Below the pieces are notes generated by a model. The model ran no database searches, had not been told where the DNA came from, and saw nothing but the letters and a program-made list of their open reading frames with translations. Made by a program: the position numbers and the translations under genes. This document shows positions 7,591 to 13,403 of a stretch of DNA of 64,000 nucleotides, in pieces. Source of the DNA: Pseudomonas lini (GTDB lineage Bacteria; Pseudomonadota; Gammaproteobacteria; Pseudomonadales; Pseudomonadaceae); NCBI RefSeq assembly GCF_030812475.1, contig NZ_JAUSSR010000001.1, forward strand, positions 496,001 to 560,000. Direction: 5' to 3'. Positions within the stretch are counted from its first letter, which is position 1, and every line of letters starts with the position of its first letter.

Positions 7591-7685
7591 ATCGCTCGCA
7601 GAGTGATGCACGAACAGCGGAGCTGTAGGCGGTATGCACGGTTAGCGTGAGCTAACGACAGGGTTCCCCCGGTGAACGGAGTTCA
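7591..7685 (+). repeat. Hairpin cluster with GNA loops on the forward strand
   Basis: Four mini-hairpins in 95 bp: ATCGCTC-GCA-GAGTGAT (7591-7607, one G-T pair), ACAGC-GGA-GCTGT (7614-7626), GTTAGC-GTGA-GCTAAC (7641-7656) and TGAAC-GGA-GTTCA (7673-7685). All loops are closed by C-G and start with G and end with A, the form known to give exceptionally stable DNA mini-hairpins. Confidence 0.75.
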
Positions 7686-7740
7686 GACAGTAGTCCACCT
7701 GAAGAGAAGGAGATAATCCTCCATAAATCATGACCAAAAT

Positions 7741-7947
7741 CCCAAGGGTGTACAGTCTTGAGCTTCGCTCACGGGTGTCCTGTGGAATGCTCCGCATTCG
7801 GTTGTGCACTCCAGACAACAGCAAGGGCAGAAGCGAAGCGGGATTGTGGGATATTGGTAATGGATTCTCGTCTGATCGAAGATCGATGGTGTTACGTCCT
7901 ACCCAGGGTGTTCCTGTACAGCTTCGCTGTGGGTGTACTGTCCTGGA
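7741..7947 (-). repeat. Hairpin cluster with GNA loops mainly on the reverse strand
   Basis: TGAGC-TTC-GCTCA (7759-7771), GAATGC-TCC-GCATTC (7785-7799) and ACAGC-TTC-GCTGT (7918-7930) read as GAA, GGA and GAA loops on the reverse strand. A four-pair GATC-GAA-GATC at 7874-7884 is the exception, with GAA on the forward strand. The first and third sit in diverged direct repeats (7741-7786 and 7902-7947) that share CCCA-GGGTGT before and GGGTGT after the hairpin, while the stem bases differ in a compensating way. Confidence 0.72.
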
Positions 7948-7958
7948 GAGGGATTCTC

Positions 7959-7970
7959 TATATATATTGC
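7959..7970 (-). repeat. Right copy of the 12-bp inverted repeat
   Basis: Reads TATATATATTGC on the forward strand, the exact inverse of 7568-7579. It stands 28 bases beyond the ACAGC-TTC-GCTGT hairpin, as the left copy stands 34 bases from its matching hairpin. Confidence 0.8.
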
Positions 7971-8163
7971 TGCGGTATTGTTGCGCAGACATGCACCGTC
8001 ATTCACCCGTAATTATTGGGGTTCGTCTGGTGTGCTGGCGCGGGGTTTTGCACGAGATGGGCGCCCCTACGCCAAATCTGAGGGACCGAGCTGGCGTATG
8101 GGGCACACTTTTCACACAGAGCCTGCCGTTATGGGTGCTGGTATCACCGCCAGGAGCCCCGTT

Positions 8164-8204
8164 CCCCGCACTGACTGCTAACTGGTTAAGCGGGCAGTGC
8201 GGGG
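8164..8204. terminator. 10-bp perfect inverted repeat across the integrase stop
   Basis: CCCCGCACTG (8164-8173) and CAGTGCGGGG (8195-8204) flank a 21-base loop that contains the integrase stop codon at 8186-8188. It has the strength of a terminator stem for the leftward integrase transcript but lacks a U-run, so it may instead protect the 3' end or be a protein-binding site. Confidence 0.5.
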
Positions 8205-9685
8205 AGTTTGGAAATCGCCGCCAGCTTCTGAGCGGTGCTCGCACCCTTCGAATACACGTCATGCGTCACAGTGCCTTCTCTGTGCCCAACCAACTCTTTC
8301 GCCAAGGGGTCTGGAACCTCCGCCCGTACAAGCCCAGTGATTACGGTGTTTCGGAAGCTGTGGAAGACGTGGAGCCTACTGAATCCTGCTGCTGTACGTA
8401 ATCTGCCGAACGCCTTTGATATCGCGTGCGAGCGTTTGCCGTAGTGGTCGTGCGAGCTGGTGGGGATCAGGAAGGTATCTGTGGTGTCTTCAAGGAGGCG
8501 ATCAATAGCGGGTAGTAGGCTAGGGTGGATCGGCAGTACACGCTTGCTCGACGGGTTTTTACTCTTCGGGAAGCTGAAGCACCTGATGCCATCGACAGTG
8601 ATCACGCTTTCTTTGTTGAGCCGACATAGCTCTTCGATCCTGGCCCCGGTGTACCAGCCCAATGTGATGAGGTCGGCAAGCGGTTTATCCTCGTTATCCA
8701 GTGCGGCTTGACGTAGCTTCAGGGTGTCGTCTCGTGTGTACATCTCCCGGCTTTGTCCCGCTAATTCAGAACCGCCGCCCTGTGGCAGCTCATGCCCTAC
8801 GAACGGATTTACCTTGTCTTTGTACTCTTCGCGCAATGCGGCATCGTACTTGGTTGCCCACTTCCAGAACGCAGTGCCAGCCATGAGGTATTGGCCTAGC
8901 GTCGCTGGTGCACGATCCAACGACTTCAGCCACGCATCTACCGTGTCGAAGTTGAGGGGCAGTGACTCTTTCTTCAGGAACTCTGACAACCGTTCCATCT
9001 TGCCCACTTGCTGATCGACGTGTTTCGGGGCGCCGCCACGACTCTCCCTGAATTCTCGGTAGGTCTTCAGTCGGGCTGTGGTGATTGGTGATGAGGACTT
9101 ATGGGATTTTGGTGCTGCGACGATCTCTCCCATCGTTTCGACTTCGCCCGGTGCAAGGTCGTACTTGTCGGTGTGAACCTTCGATAGGTCTTCGAAAAAT
9201 GTCCGCTGCTGGAAGGCGTGCCATGCCATCTTTGTTGCATGATCGTCTTGGGGCAATCCCTTCAGTCGCTCTAACTCGATTTGGCGTTCTGGTCCAATGT
9301 GGTTGTAAAATCCCTGACGCCATGAGTTGGCAAACTCCGGGTTGTTTATCAGTTCGGTGAGGATGCCGTAGCCTGCTGGATTGGGATCATCCACAGCAAC
9401 ATCCCGCTTCAGTTCACGAAACTGGCCCGTGTACTGTTCGATCCGTGTCGCGACTTCGCCTTTCCACTCGTCTCCACGGTTGGCCCGCTTGTCTCTCACG
9501 GTTTGGATAAGTGCCTTCCATTCAGCGAGGACTGGCAGACGGCGAACCATGGCTTCTTTACGTAGCCCAGTTTTCAGCGACTGGATCAACACCTTGGCAC
9601 CCAGTTTGTGCTGAACATCAGCCGGGACCGCCAGCCGGACATACCATGTGGATTCGCCTTTCTTCTGGATCAGATTGTCTGCCAT
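8186..9685 (-). CDS. Tyrosine-recombinase phage integrase
   Basis: A 499-residue integrase that inserts the element at a tRNA-Ser 3' end. The N-terminus (ESTWYVRLAVPADV) is the short strand-rich domain common to this integrase family. The core-binding SAM-like domain spans about residues 200-300. The catalytic domain shows Arg in TGARIEEL, a strand lysine region before SKRVLPIHPS, His-x-x-Arg in HVFHSFRNT, His in LVGHREG and the nucleophile Tyr in VYSKG. It reads inwards from the attachment site, 112 bp away. Two 12-bp repeats at 9718-9742 lie just upstream of its start and may control it. Confidence 0.95.
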   Translation of the reverse strand: MADNLIQKKGESTWYVRLAVPADVQHKLGAKVLIQSLKTGLRKEAMVRRLPVLAEWKALIQTVRDKRANRGDEWKGEVATRIEQYTGQFRELKRDVAVDDPNPAGYGILTELINNPEFANSWRQGFYNHIGPERQIELERLKGLPQDDHATKMAWHAFQQRTFFEDLSKVHTDKYDLAPGEVETMGEIVAAPKSHKSSSPITTARLKTYREFRESRGGAPKHVDQQVGKMERLSEFLKKESLPLNFDTVDAWLKSLDRAPATLGQYLMAGTAFWKWATKYDAALREEYKDKVNPFVGHELPQGGGSELAGQSREMYTRDDTLKLRQAALDNEDKPLADLITLGWYTGARIEELCRLNKESVITVDGIRCFSFPKSKNPSSKRVLPIHPSLLPAIDRLLEDTTDTFLIPTSSHDHYGKRSHAISKAFGRLRTAAGFSRLHVFHSFRNTVITGLVRAEVPDPLAKELVGHREGTVTHDVYSKGASTAQKLAAISKLPALPA

Positions 9686-9717
9686 GTGAGCACCGGGGAG
9701 AGGGGAGTGGTACAGCG

Positions 9718-9742
9718 AATTGTACTACTCAATTGTACTACT
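9718..9742. promoter_or_regulatory. Two 12-bp direct repeats upstream of the integrase
   Basis: AATTGTACTACT occurs at 9718-9729 and again at 9731-9742, one base apart, so the period is 13. They lie between the integrase start and the attachment site, where integrase arm sites, excisionase sites or an integrase operator are expected. Confidence 0.6.
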
Positions 9743-9796
9743 ATGCACGCTGAGAGCCCCGTAATATGGCGGTTGTTGGTCGCAAAGGTGGTTTAA

Positions 9797-9819
9797 TTCG
9801 AATCTCTCCTTCACCGCCA
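9797..9819 (+). other. Attachment site: 3' end of a tRNA-Ser gene
   Basis: TTCGAATCTCTCCTTCACCG plus CCA matches the T-loop (TTCGAAT), acceptor 3' strand, discriminator G and CCA end of a serine tRNA. No 5' acceptor partner (GGTGAAG) or anticodon arm precedes it, so it is only the 3' part carried by the element's end. A host-type terminator follows directly. The intact gene should lie at the element's other end, left of the window. Confidence 0.75.
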
Positions 9820-9835
9820 AATTCGATGTAACCAG

Positions 9836-9867
9836 AACCCCTGATTTCGAGAGAAGTCAGGGGTTTT
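9836..9867 (+). terminator. Terminator of the tRNA-Ser gene
   Basis: AACCCCTGA pairs with TCAGGGGTT, followed by TTTT. It stands 16 bases after the CCA end, as expected for the original tRNA gene's terminator, now separated from its gene by the insertion. Confidence 0.85.
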
Positions 9868-9900
9868 GTGGTTTCTGACGTCTAAAAAAATGTTAGTTGT

Positions 9901-9923
9901 GCTAGAGAAAAAATTTCCCTAGC
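9901..9923. promoter_or_regulatory. Near-perfect palindromic operator
   Basis: GCTAG-A-GAAA then TTTC-C-CTAGC forms a 23-bp palindrome with one mismatched pair and a three-base centre, eight bases before the start of the DUF4160 gene. The second gene of that pair has a helix-turn-helix, so autoregulation is the obvious inference. Confidence 0.6.
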
Positions 9924-9931
9924 ATTGACGT

Positions 9932-10165
9932 ATGGCTACCCTTCATAGCGAACGAAACTGGAAAATAAAAATCTATCCGGGCGACCATTCGCCGCCGCAC
10001 TTTTACGTGCAGACGCCTGATGGGGAGTCGTTGGTGCAGATCGAAGGGCTCGTCGTTTTGGGCAAAGGCGCTGAGAACAAAGCCTTGAAAGCAGCCCTGC
10101 TGTGGGCAAGAACACATATCGCCGAACTCTGGCAGGTATGGAACGAGCAAAACCGGAGGAACTGA
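9932..10165 (+). CDS. DUF4160 family protein
   Basis: A 77-residue protein with the family hallmark of a charged strand followed by PGDHSPPHFYV. The start has no clear ribosome site and lies just behind a palindromic operator. It is followed after three bases by a DUF2442 gene; DUF4160 and DUF2442 are a recurring gene pair in bacteria, often near mobile elements, and are suspected toxin-antitoxin-like modules. The pair sits immediately outside the attachment site of the element. Activity is not established from sequence. Confidence 0.8.
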   Translation: MATLHSERNWKIKIYPGDHSPPHFYVQTPDGESLVQIEGLVVLGKGAENKALKAALLWARTHIAELWQVWNEQNRRN

Positions 10166-10168
10166 CTA

Positions 10169-10627
10169 ATGACCAGCAAGCTTCGCATTTCTGCTGTGCA
10201 ACCAGTTGCCGGCAAGCATGCCCTTGACATCGAGTGGAACAACGGCAAACGGCATACCGTTGATGTCACCGAACATATCAAGACCTTTCCCGTACTCAAG
10301 CCGCTGCAAGACCTGAAGCTGTTCGGCAAGGTTGCGGTGGGCGAGTGGGGATTCGATGTGACATGGGGAAATGATCTCGAGCTCGCAGCTACGACCCTGC
10401 ATCGTCTGGCCTTGGAGCAATCCGGAGAGGTCATGCCTACCAGCGATTTCAAACGATGGATGTTGACCAACAATCTATCGCTTTCAGCCGCCGCTGTTGA
10501 GTTGGGTTTTACTCGCCGAACCATTACCGCTTACAGCAGTGGTAAGGCATTGATACCCAAACACGTCGGGTTAGCGTGCAAGGGGTGGGAGTACGAGCAC
10601 AAAGGACACGGTGAGAATTGCATTTAG
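10169..10627 (+). CDS. DUF2442 protein with C-terminal helix-turn-helix
   Basis: A 152-residue protein. Residues 1-85 match the small DUF2442 fold (IEWNNGKRHTVDVTEHI ... WGNDLELAATTLHRLA). Residues ~95-145 add a Cro-like helix-turn-helix (MLTNNLSLSAAAVELGFTRR, then TITAYSSGKALIPKHV). The HTH makes it the likely repressor of the pair, acting at the palindrome 9901-9923. In toxin-antitoxin terms it would be the DNA-binding antitoxin and the DUF4160 protein the partner, which is inference. Confidence 0.8.
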   Translation: MTSKLRISAVQPVAGKHALDIEWNNGKRHTVDVTEHIKTFPVLKPLQDLKLFGKVAVGEWGFDVTWGNDLELAATTLHRLALEQSGEVMPTSDFKRWMLTNNLSLSAAAVELGFTRRTITAYSSGKALIPKHVGLACKGWEYEHKGHGENCI

Positions 10628-10711
10628 ATTCTTCCTGGTTGATTAAAGTGTTTCTGCTCCAGCTGCAGCGGTTCCTGGGCTAAGTGATGCTCCGAATAAG
10701 AAAGGAATTCC

Positions 10712-11032
10712 ATGATCACCACCACAACCCACTCCATCGAGGGCCGGCAAATCATCACCTACCTGGACATCGTCAGCGCCGAGTCGGTGCAGGGCGTCAA
10801 TGTCGTCCGTGACCTGTTCGCCGGGATGCGGGATTTTTTCGGCGGACGCTCGCAGACATTGGAGCGAGCCTTGAAGGAAGCGCGGATCCAGGCAACCGAC
10901 GAACTCAAGGAGCGGGCGCGGGCGCTGCAGGCGGATGCGGTGGTGGGACTGGATTACGAGATCAGCATGCCGGCGGGGAAGGGCGGGATGGTGGTGGTGT
11001 TTGTGACCGGGACGGCGGTCAAGCTGAGGTAA
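10712..11032 (+). CDS. YbjQ/UPF0145 family protein
   Basis: A 106-residue protein with the YbjQ pattern: GRQIITYLDIVSAESVQGVN at the N-terminus, a central RDFFGGRSQTLERAL segment, then ADAVVGLDYEIS and a final beta strand. The family forms small ring-like oligomers and is sometimes called heavy-metal-binding, but its function is unproven. A good ribosome site (AAAGGAA) lies seven bases upstream. Stand-alone gene. Confidence 0.9.
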   Translation: MITTTTHSIEGRQIITYLDIVSAESVQGVNVVRDLFAGMRDFFGGRSQTLERALKEARIQATDELKERARALQADAVVGLDYEISMPAGKGGMVVVFVTGTAVKLR

Positions 11033-11176
11033 GTTCGCTGGGGCCATTCGTCGGTACGGGATGATCTGGACGACAAGTCCTGTAGTGACCGGCTAGTCTA
11101 AAACGCCTTGGCGATCGATATTTTCCAGGCAAAGGGCTTGCCGGTGTCGATCCCGCTTTTTGAGAGGGGCGTAGCT

Positions 11177-11365
11177 ATGGCTGATCCGTATATCGAAGAC
11201 GACGGGGCAGAGTTTCCGATCAACAACTGCGTGCAATGTGGCCAGACCGATTATGTGGCGGGCTTCGGTGAAGACCAGACCCGGAACGACAAGATGAAAT
11301 CCATGGCGCGCCCGGGACCGAAGGCGAAATTTTTGCCCAAGGTATCGGCACCGTCCAGGAAGTAA
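11177..11365 (+). CDS. Small hypothetical protein with CxxC motif
   Basis: A 62-residue protein beginning MADPYIEDDGAEF. GAGGGG-like bases about 10 upstream make this start better than the one 23 codons earlier. It contains a single CVQCGQ motif and a basic, Pro-rich tail, with no signal peptide. A strong terminator follows at 11377. Function unknown; a lone CxxC could bind a metal only as a dimer. Confidence 0.5.
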   Translation: MADPYIEDDGAEFPINNCVQCGQTDYVAGFGEDQTRNDKMKSMARPGPKAKFLPKVSAPSRK

Positions 11366-11376
11366 CGTACCAGCCG

Positions 11377-11400
11377 ACCCCGTCCTCGCACGGGGTTTTT
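11377..11400 (+). terminator. Intrinsic terminator
   Basis: ACCCCGT pairs with ACGGGGT around a six-base loop, followed by TTTT. It lies 11 bases after the stop of the small CxxC gene. Confidence 0.85.
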
Positions 11401-11507
11401 CAGGCGTCGAATAAATAGGTTCAGGAAAGTGTTTCCCACGAAATCTTTCACAAAGTTTTCACACCCATCGACGTAGTCTCAGCTCATCCGTTAGAAAGCA
11501 ATACTCC

Positions 11508-11531
11508 AGCCCGTCTCCCCAGCGGGCTTTT
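11508..11531 (+). terminator. Second intrinsic terminator
   Basis: AGCCCG / CGGGCT stem followed by eight T. It lies about 110 bp beyond the first terminator with no gene in between; it may be a backup, or end a short untranslated RNA. Confidence 0.65.
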
Positions 11532-11674
11532 TTTTGCCTGTCATAAAACCTTTGCCGAAAACGCTGTCAAACCGTCGCCAACTGTGTGGTTGCGGCGACT
11601 TGTCCGTGGTCGTTGTTTGAAAAGAACATTTAATTATTCTCCTTTCGGTTTTCCTTTTTTTGAGGTTTCTCGTC

Positions 11675-12046
11675 ATGCGTTTGACTCTGCCCGCTCTGGT
11701 TCTGGGACTTTTGGTTGCTCAAGGTGCAATGGCTGCCGGCGATGGTACTGCCGCGGTGGGTGGCGGCCTGGGTGGTGCGCTGGGTAATGTGGTCGGTCAT
11801 AACATGGGCGGCAGTACCGGTGCAGCGATTGGTGCCGGTGTGGCCGGGGCAGCGGGCAGCGCGGTTGCTGCGCGCAAAGGCAGCCGTACCAAGGCCGCCA
11901 TCGGTGGCGGTGTCGGCGCGGCGGGCGGTTCGTTGATCGGCAACAGCCTGGGCGGCAAGACCGGTTCGACCATCGGCGCGGGCCTGGGTGGTGCATTGGG
12001 CGGCGGCGTGGGCAGCAACTTGTCCAAGGGTCACAAGCGTCACTGA
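11675..12046 (+). CDS. Exported glycine-zipper protein, copy 1
   Basis: A 123-residue protein starting MRLTLPALVLG; GAGG nine bases upstream supports this start. A signal peptide ends near QGAMAAG. The mature part is built of GxxxG repeats (GGALGNVVG, GAAIGAGVAGAAGSAV, GSTIGAGLGGALGGGVG), the glycine-zipper pattern of proteins that pack into or against membranes, with a basic KGSRTK segment in the middle and a Lys/His end. Its neighbour at 12238 is a close copy, so the pair arose by tandem duplication. Probably located in the periplasm or outer membrane. Confidence 0.8.
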   Translation: MRLTLPALVLGLLVAQGAMAAGDGTAAVGGGLGGALGNVVGHNMGGSTGAAIGAGVAGAAGSAVAARKGSRTKAAIGGGVGAAGGSLIGNSLGGKTGSTIGAGLGGALGGGVGSNLSKGHKRH

Positions 12047-12065
12047 CCCTGAGCGACCGCGTCTG

Positions 12066-12090
12066 AAGCCCGGCTTGATGCCGGGCTTTT
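12066..12090 (+). terminator. Intrinsic terminator
   Basis: AAGCCCGGC / GCCGGGCTT with a five-base loop and a T-run, 20 bases after copy 1, so the two glycine-zipper genes are probably transcribed separately. Confidence 0.88.
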
Positions 12091-12237
12091 AGTATCTGGA
12101 TGTTTCTCCCGTCTCACTCTTTCAATCGACCGCGGTCCAAACTTCAACGCTGGCCGGATTCAGCGGGCGCAGATGCTAGACTCCTGCCCATCCGCAGCAT
12201 GTTCACTTCCCCCGATGCGGAATTAGAGGTTCATATC

Positions 12238-12666
12238 ATGCGTTTGACATTGTCCACAGTGGTTCTGGGACTTTTGGTCGCTCAAGGTGCAATGGCTGCC
12301 GGTGACGGCACTGCTGCCGTTGGCGGTGGTATTGGCGGTGCGCTGGGTAACGTGGTCGGCCAGCAAATGGGCGGCAGCACGGGGGCAGCGATTGGTGCCG
12401 GTGTCGGCGGCGCGGCAGGCAGTGCGGTGGGTGCCCGCAAAGGCAGTCGAACCGAAGCTGCCATTGGCGGTGGCTTGGGCTCGGCTGGCGGCTCGGTGAT
12501 TGGTAACAGTCTCGGTGGCTCGACCGGCTCTACCATCGGCGCAGGCCTGGGTGGTGCGGCGGGTGGTGCGGTCGGTAATAACTTGGGTACCGACAGCGGC
12601 AGTTCCCATTCCGGCAACGGCCACAAGCACAAGCACAAAAACAAGCACAAAAACAAGAATCACTGA
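12238..12666 (+). CDS. Exported glycine-zipper protein, copy 2, with His/Lys tail
   Basis: A 142-residue paralogue of the gene at 11675, near-identical through the signal peptide (VVLGLLVAQGAMAAG) and the glycine-zipper repeats. It differs at the end: a Ser/Asp linker leads to an alternating His-Lys-Asn tail (GHKHKHKNKHKNKNH). Such tails can bind metals or anionic polymers. GAGG lies about 10 bases before the start. The frame is open 46 codons further upstream, but the duplication and the ribosome site mark the real start. Confidence 0.8.
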   Translation: MRLTLSTVVLGLLVAQGAMAAGDGTAAVGGGIGGALGNVVGQQMGGSTGAAIGAGVGGAAGSAVGARKGSRTEAAIGGGLGSAGGSVIGNSLGGSTGSTIGAGLGGAAGGAVGNNLGTDSGSSHSGNGHKHKHKNKHKNKNH

Positions 12667-12686
12667 TTCGACCCTCGAATAACGCG

Positions 12687-12711
12687 CAAACCCGGCCTGG
12701 TGCCGGGTTTG
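12687..12711 (+). terminator. Intrinsic terminator
   Basis: A ten-pair stem CAAACCCGGC / GCCGGGTTTG shortly after copy 2. The T-run is weak in this direction because the stem itself ends in TTTG. Confidence 0.75.
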
Positions 12712-12794
12712 TCGTTTCTGTGGTCCCGGTGCGGAACGATTGACGGGCGGACGCCTCGAACTTCATACACTCCCTGATTGTTGCGAGGACTGCC

Positions 12795-12977
12795 ATGACA
12801 CCTGAAACCGAAGGCAAGGAGGAAAAAGGCCCGAGCGGGCTCCCATTCATCAACGATCCCGGCAATGAAGACCCGGGCTCCCTGATGGATGACGCGACGG
12901 TGCCGCTCAACGATTCCGACGACGCCGGCGACGTTGGCAATACTGAATATGAAGATGAGTATGAAGACGATCAATGA
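12795..12977 (+). CDS. Small very acidic protein
   Basis: A 60-residue protein with GAGG eight bases before ATG. It is Glu/Asp/Pro-rich with an acidic end (NTEYEDEYEDDQ), no hydrophobic core and no cysteine, so it is likely disordered. A similar acidic small gene follows at 13085. Function unknown. Confidence 0.55.
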   Translation: MTPETEGKEEKGPSGLPFINDPGNEDPGSLMDDATVPLNDSDDAGDVGNTEYEDEYEDDQ

Positions 12978-13084
12978 TCGGGCTTCGGGACCAGGCTGAC
13001 CGATCGTCCGCCTGATCGAACCGTGGTCATCGTGCTGTCATCGAAATGTCAGGACCTGTATCCAGGCCCCCTGAGAGGTGTTTT

Positions 13085-13303
13085 ATGAACGCTGATCCAA
13101 AAGATTCCGATATCGACGACACCCCTGAATACCCACTGCCTTCTCCCACCGACCCGCTTCCACGCGACCAGCGCCCGCCGGATGATGACGCGGGAGTGGA
13201 GCAAGTGCCGAACGATGATGTGCGGCGCACTGACACCGATGTTGAAGTTACGCCTGACGATCCGGACATTGCTGGCAACGATGGTTCCAACGAGCCGAGC
13301 TGA
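13085..13303 (+). CDS. Small acidic proline-rich protein
   Basis: A 72-residue protein starting MNADPKDSD, chosen because GAGAGG lies upstream; an in-frame start 13 codons earlier is less likely. It is dominated by Asp, Pro and Asn (TPEYPLPSPTDPLP, DIAGNDGSNEPS) and probably unfolded. It resembles the preceding acidic gene in composition, not sequence. Function unknown. Confidence 0.5.
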   Translation: MNADPKDSDIDDTPEYPLPSPTDPLPRDQRPPDDDAGVEQVPNDDVRRTDTDVEVTPDDPDIAGNDGSNEPS

Positions 13304-13403
13304 CACAGCTCCACGGCTTCCTCGCCGCTGGTCGATCGAGCGGCACCTTTAAAAAGCGGAGCCTGCCAGAAATCAGGTAAGCAACTTTTGAAGGAGAAAC
13401 ACC

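Larger units (their letters stand above)
7524..8005. other. Diverged inverted duplication full of GNA-loop mini-hairpins
   Basis: A roughly symmetrical noncoding module centred near 7770. Three pairs of blocks match in inverted orientation. TGAATACGGCATGT (7524-7537) matches the strand opposite 7989-8005. GCGC (7552-7555 and 7983-7986) stands 12 bases from the perfect 12-mer GCAATATATATA (7568-7579), whose inverse TATATATATTGC is at 7959-7970. ACAGC-GNA-GCTGT hairpins lie at 7614-7626 and 7918-7930. Between them are further short perfect hairpins. The role is unknown: divergent promoters, a replication or transfer origin, or structured RNAs are all possible. The right edge stops about 180 bp before the integrase stop codon. 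Confidence 0.65.
1..9820. mobile_element. Right-hand part of an integrated prophage/phage-like element
   Basis: The stretch begins inside a tape-measure-like tail gene and carries small phage-type genes, a serine recombinase and a tyrosine integrase. It ends at a 3' tRNA-Ser fragment (9797-9819) that is followed by the host terminator. Base and codon use is more AT-rich and less regular than in the chromosome to the right. The other end, the intact tRNA and most structural genes must lie left of the window, so neither full size nor viability can be judged. An integrated plasmid-phage or satellite is possible, but the tail gene favours a prophage. Confidence 0.85.

Noticed and set aside
7496..7650. 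Group II intron: GTGCGCC start and a GAGCTGTA...ACGGTT domain-V-like hairpin
   Set aside because: The distance between the two (about 120 bases) is too short for a ribozyme, the domain-V stem is far too small, and no reverse transcriptase gene is present.
7500..8010. Retron or CRISPR-like array
   Set aside because: No reverse transcriptase or cas gene; repeats are irregular in spacing and sequence.
7730..8401. Rightward reading frame of 223 codons with AAGGAG upstream
   Set aside because: It runs across the hairpin clusters and then antisense to the integrase catalytic domain; composition is Arg/Cys/Ser-rich without a fold-like pattern, and the ribosome site is 14 bases off and itself in a small hairpin.
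9740..9819. Complete tRNA gene at the element border
   Set aside because: Only the T-loop and acceptor 3' strand are present; no 5' acceptor, D-arm or anticodon arm upstream.
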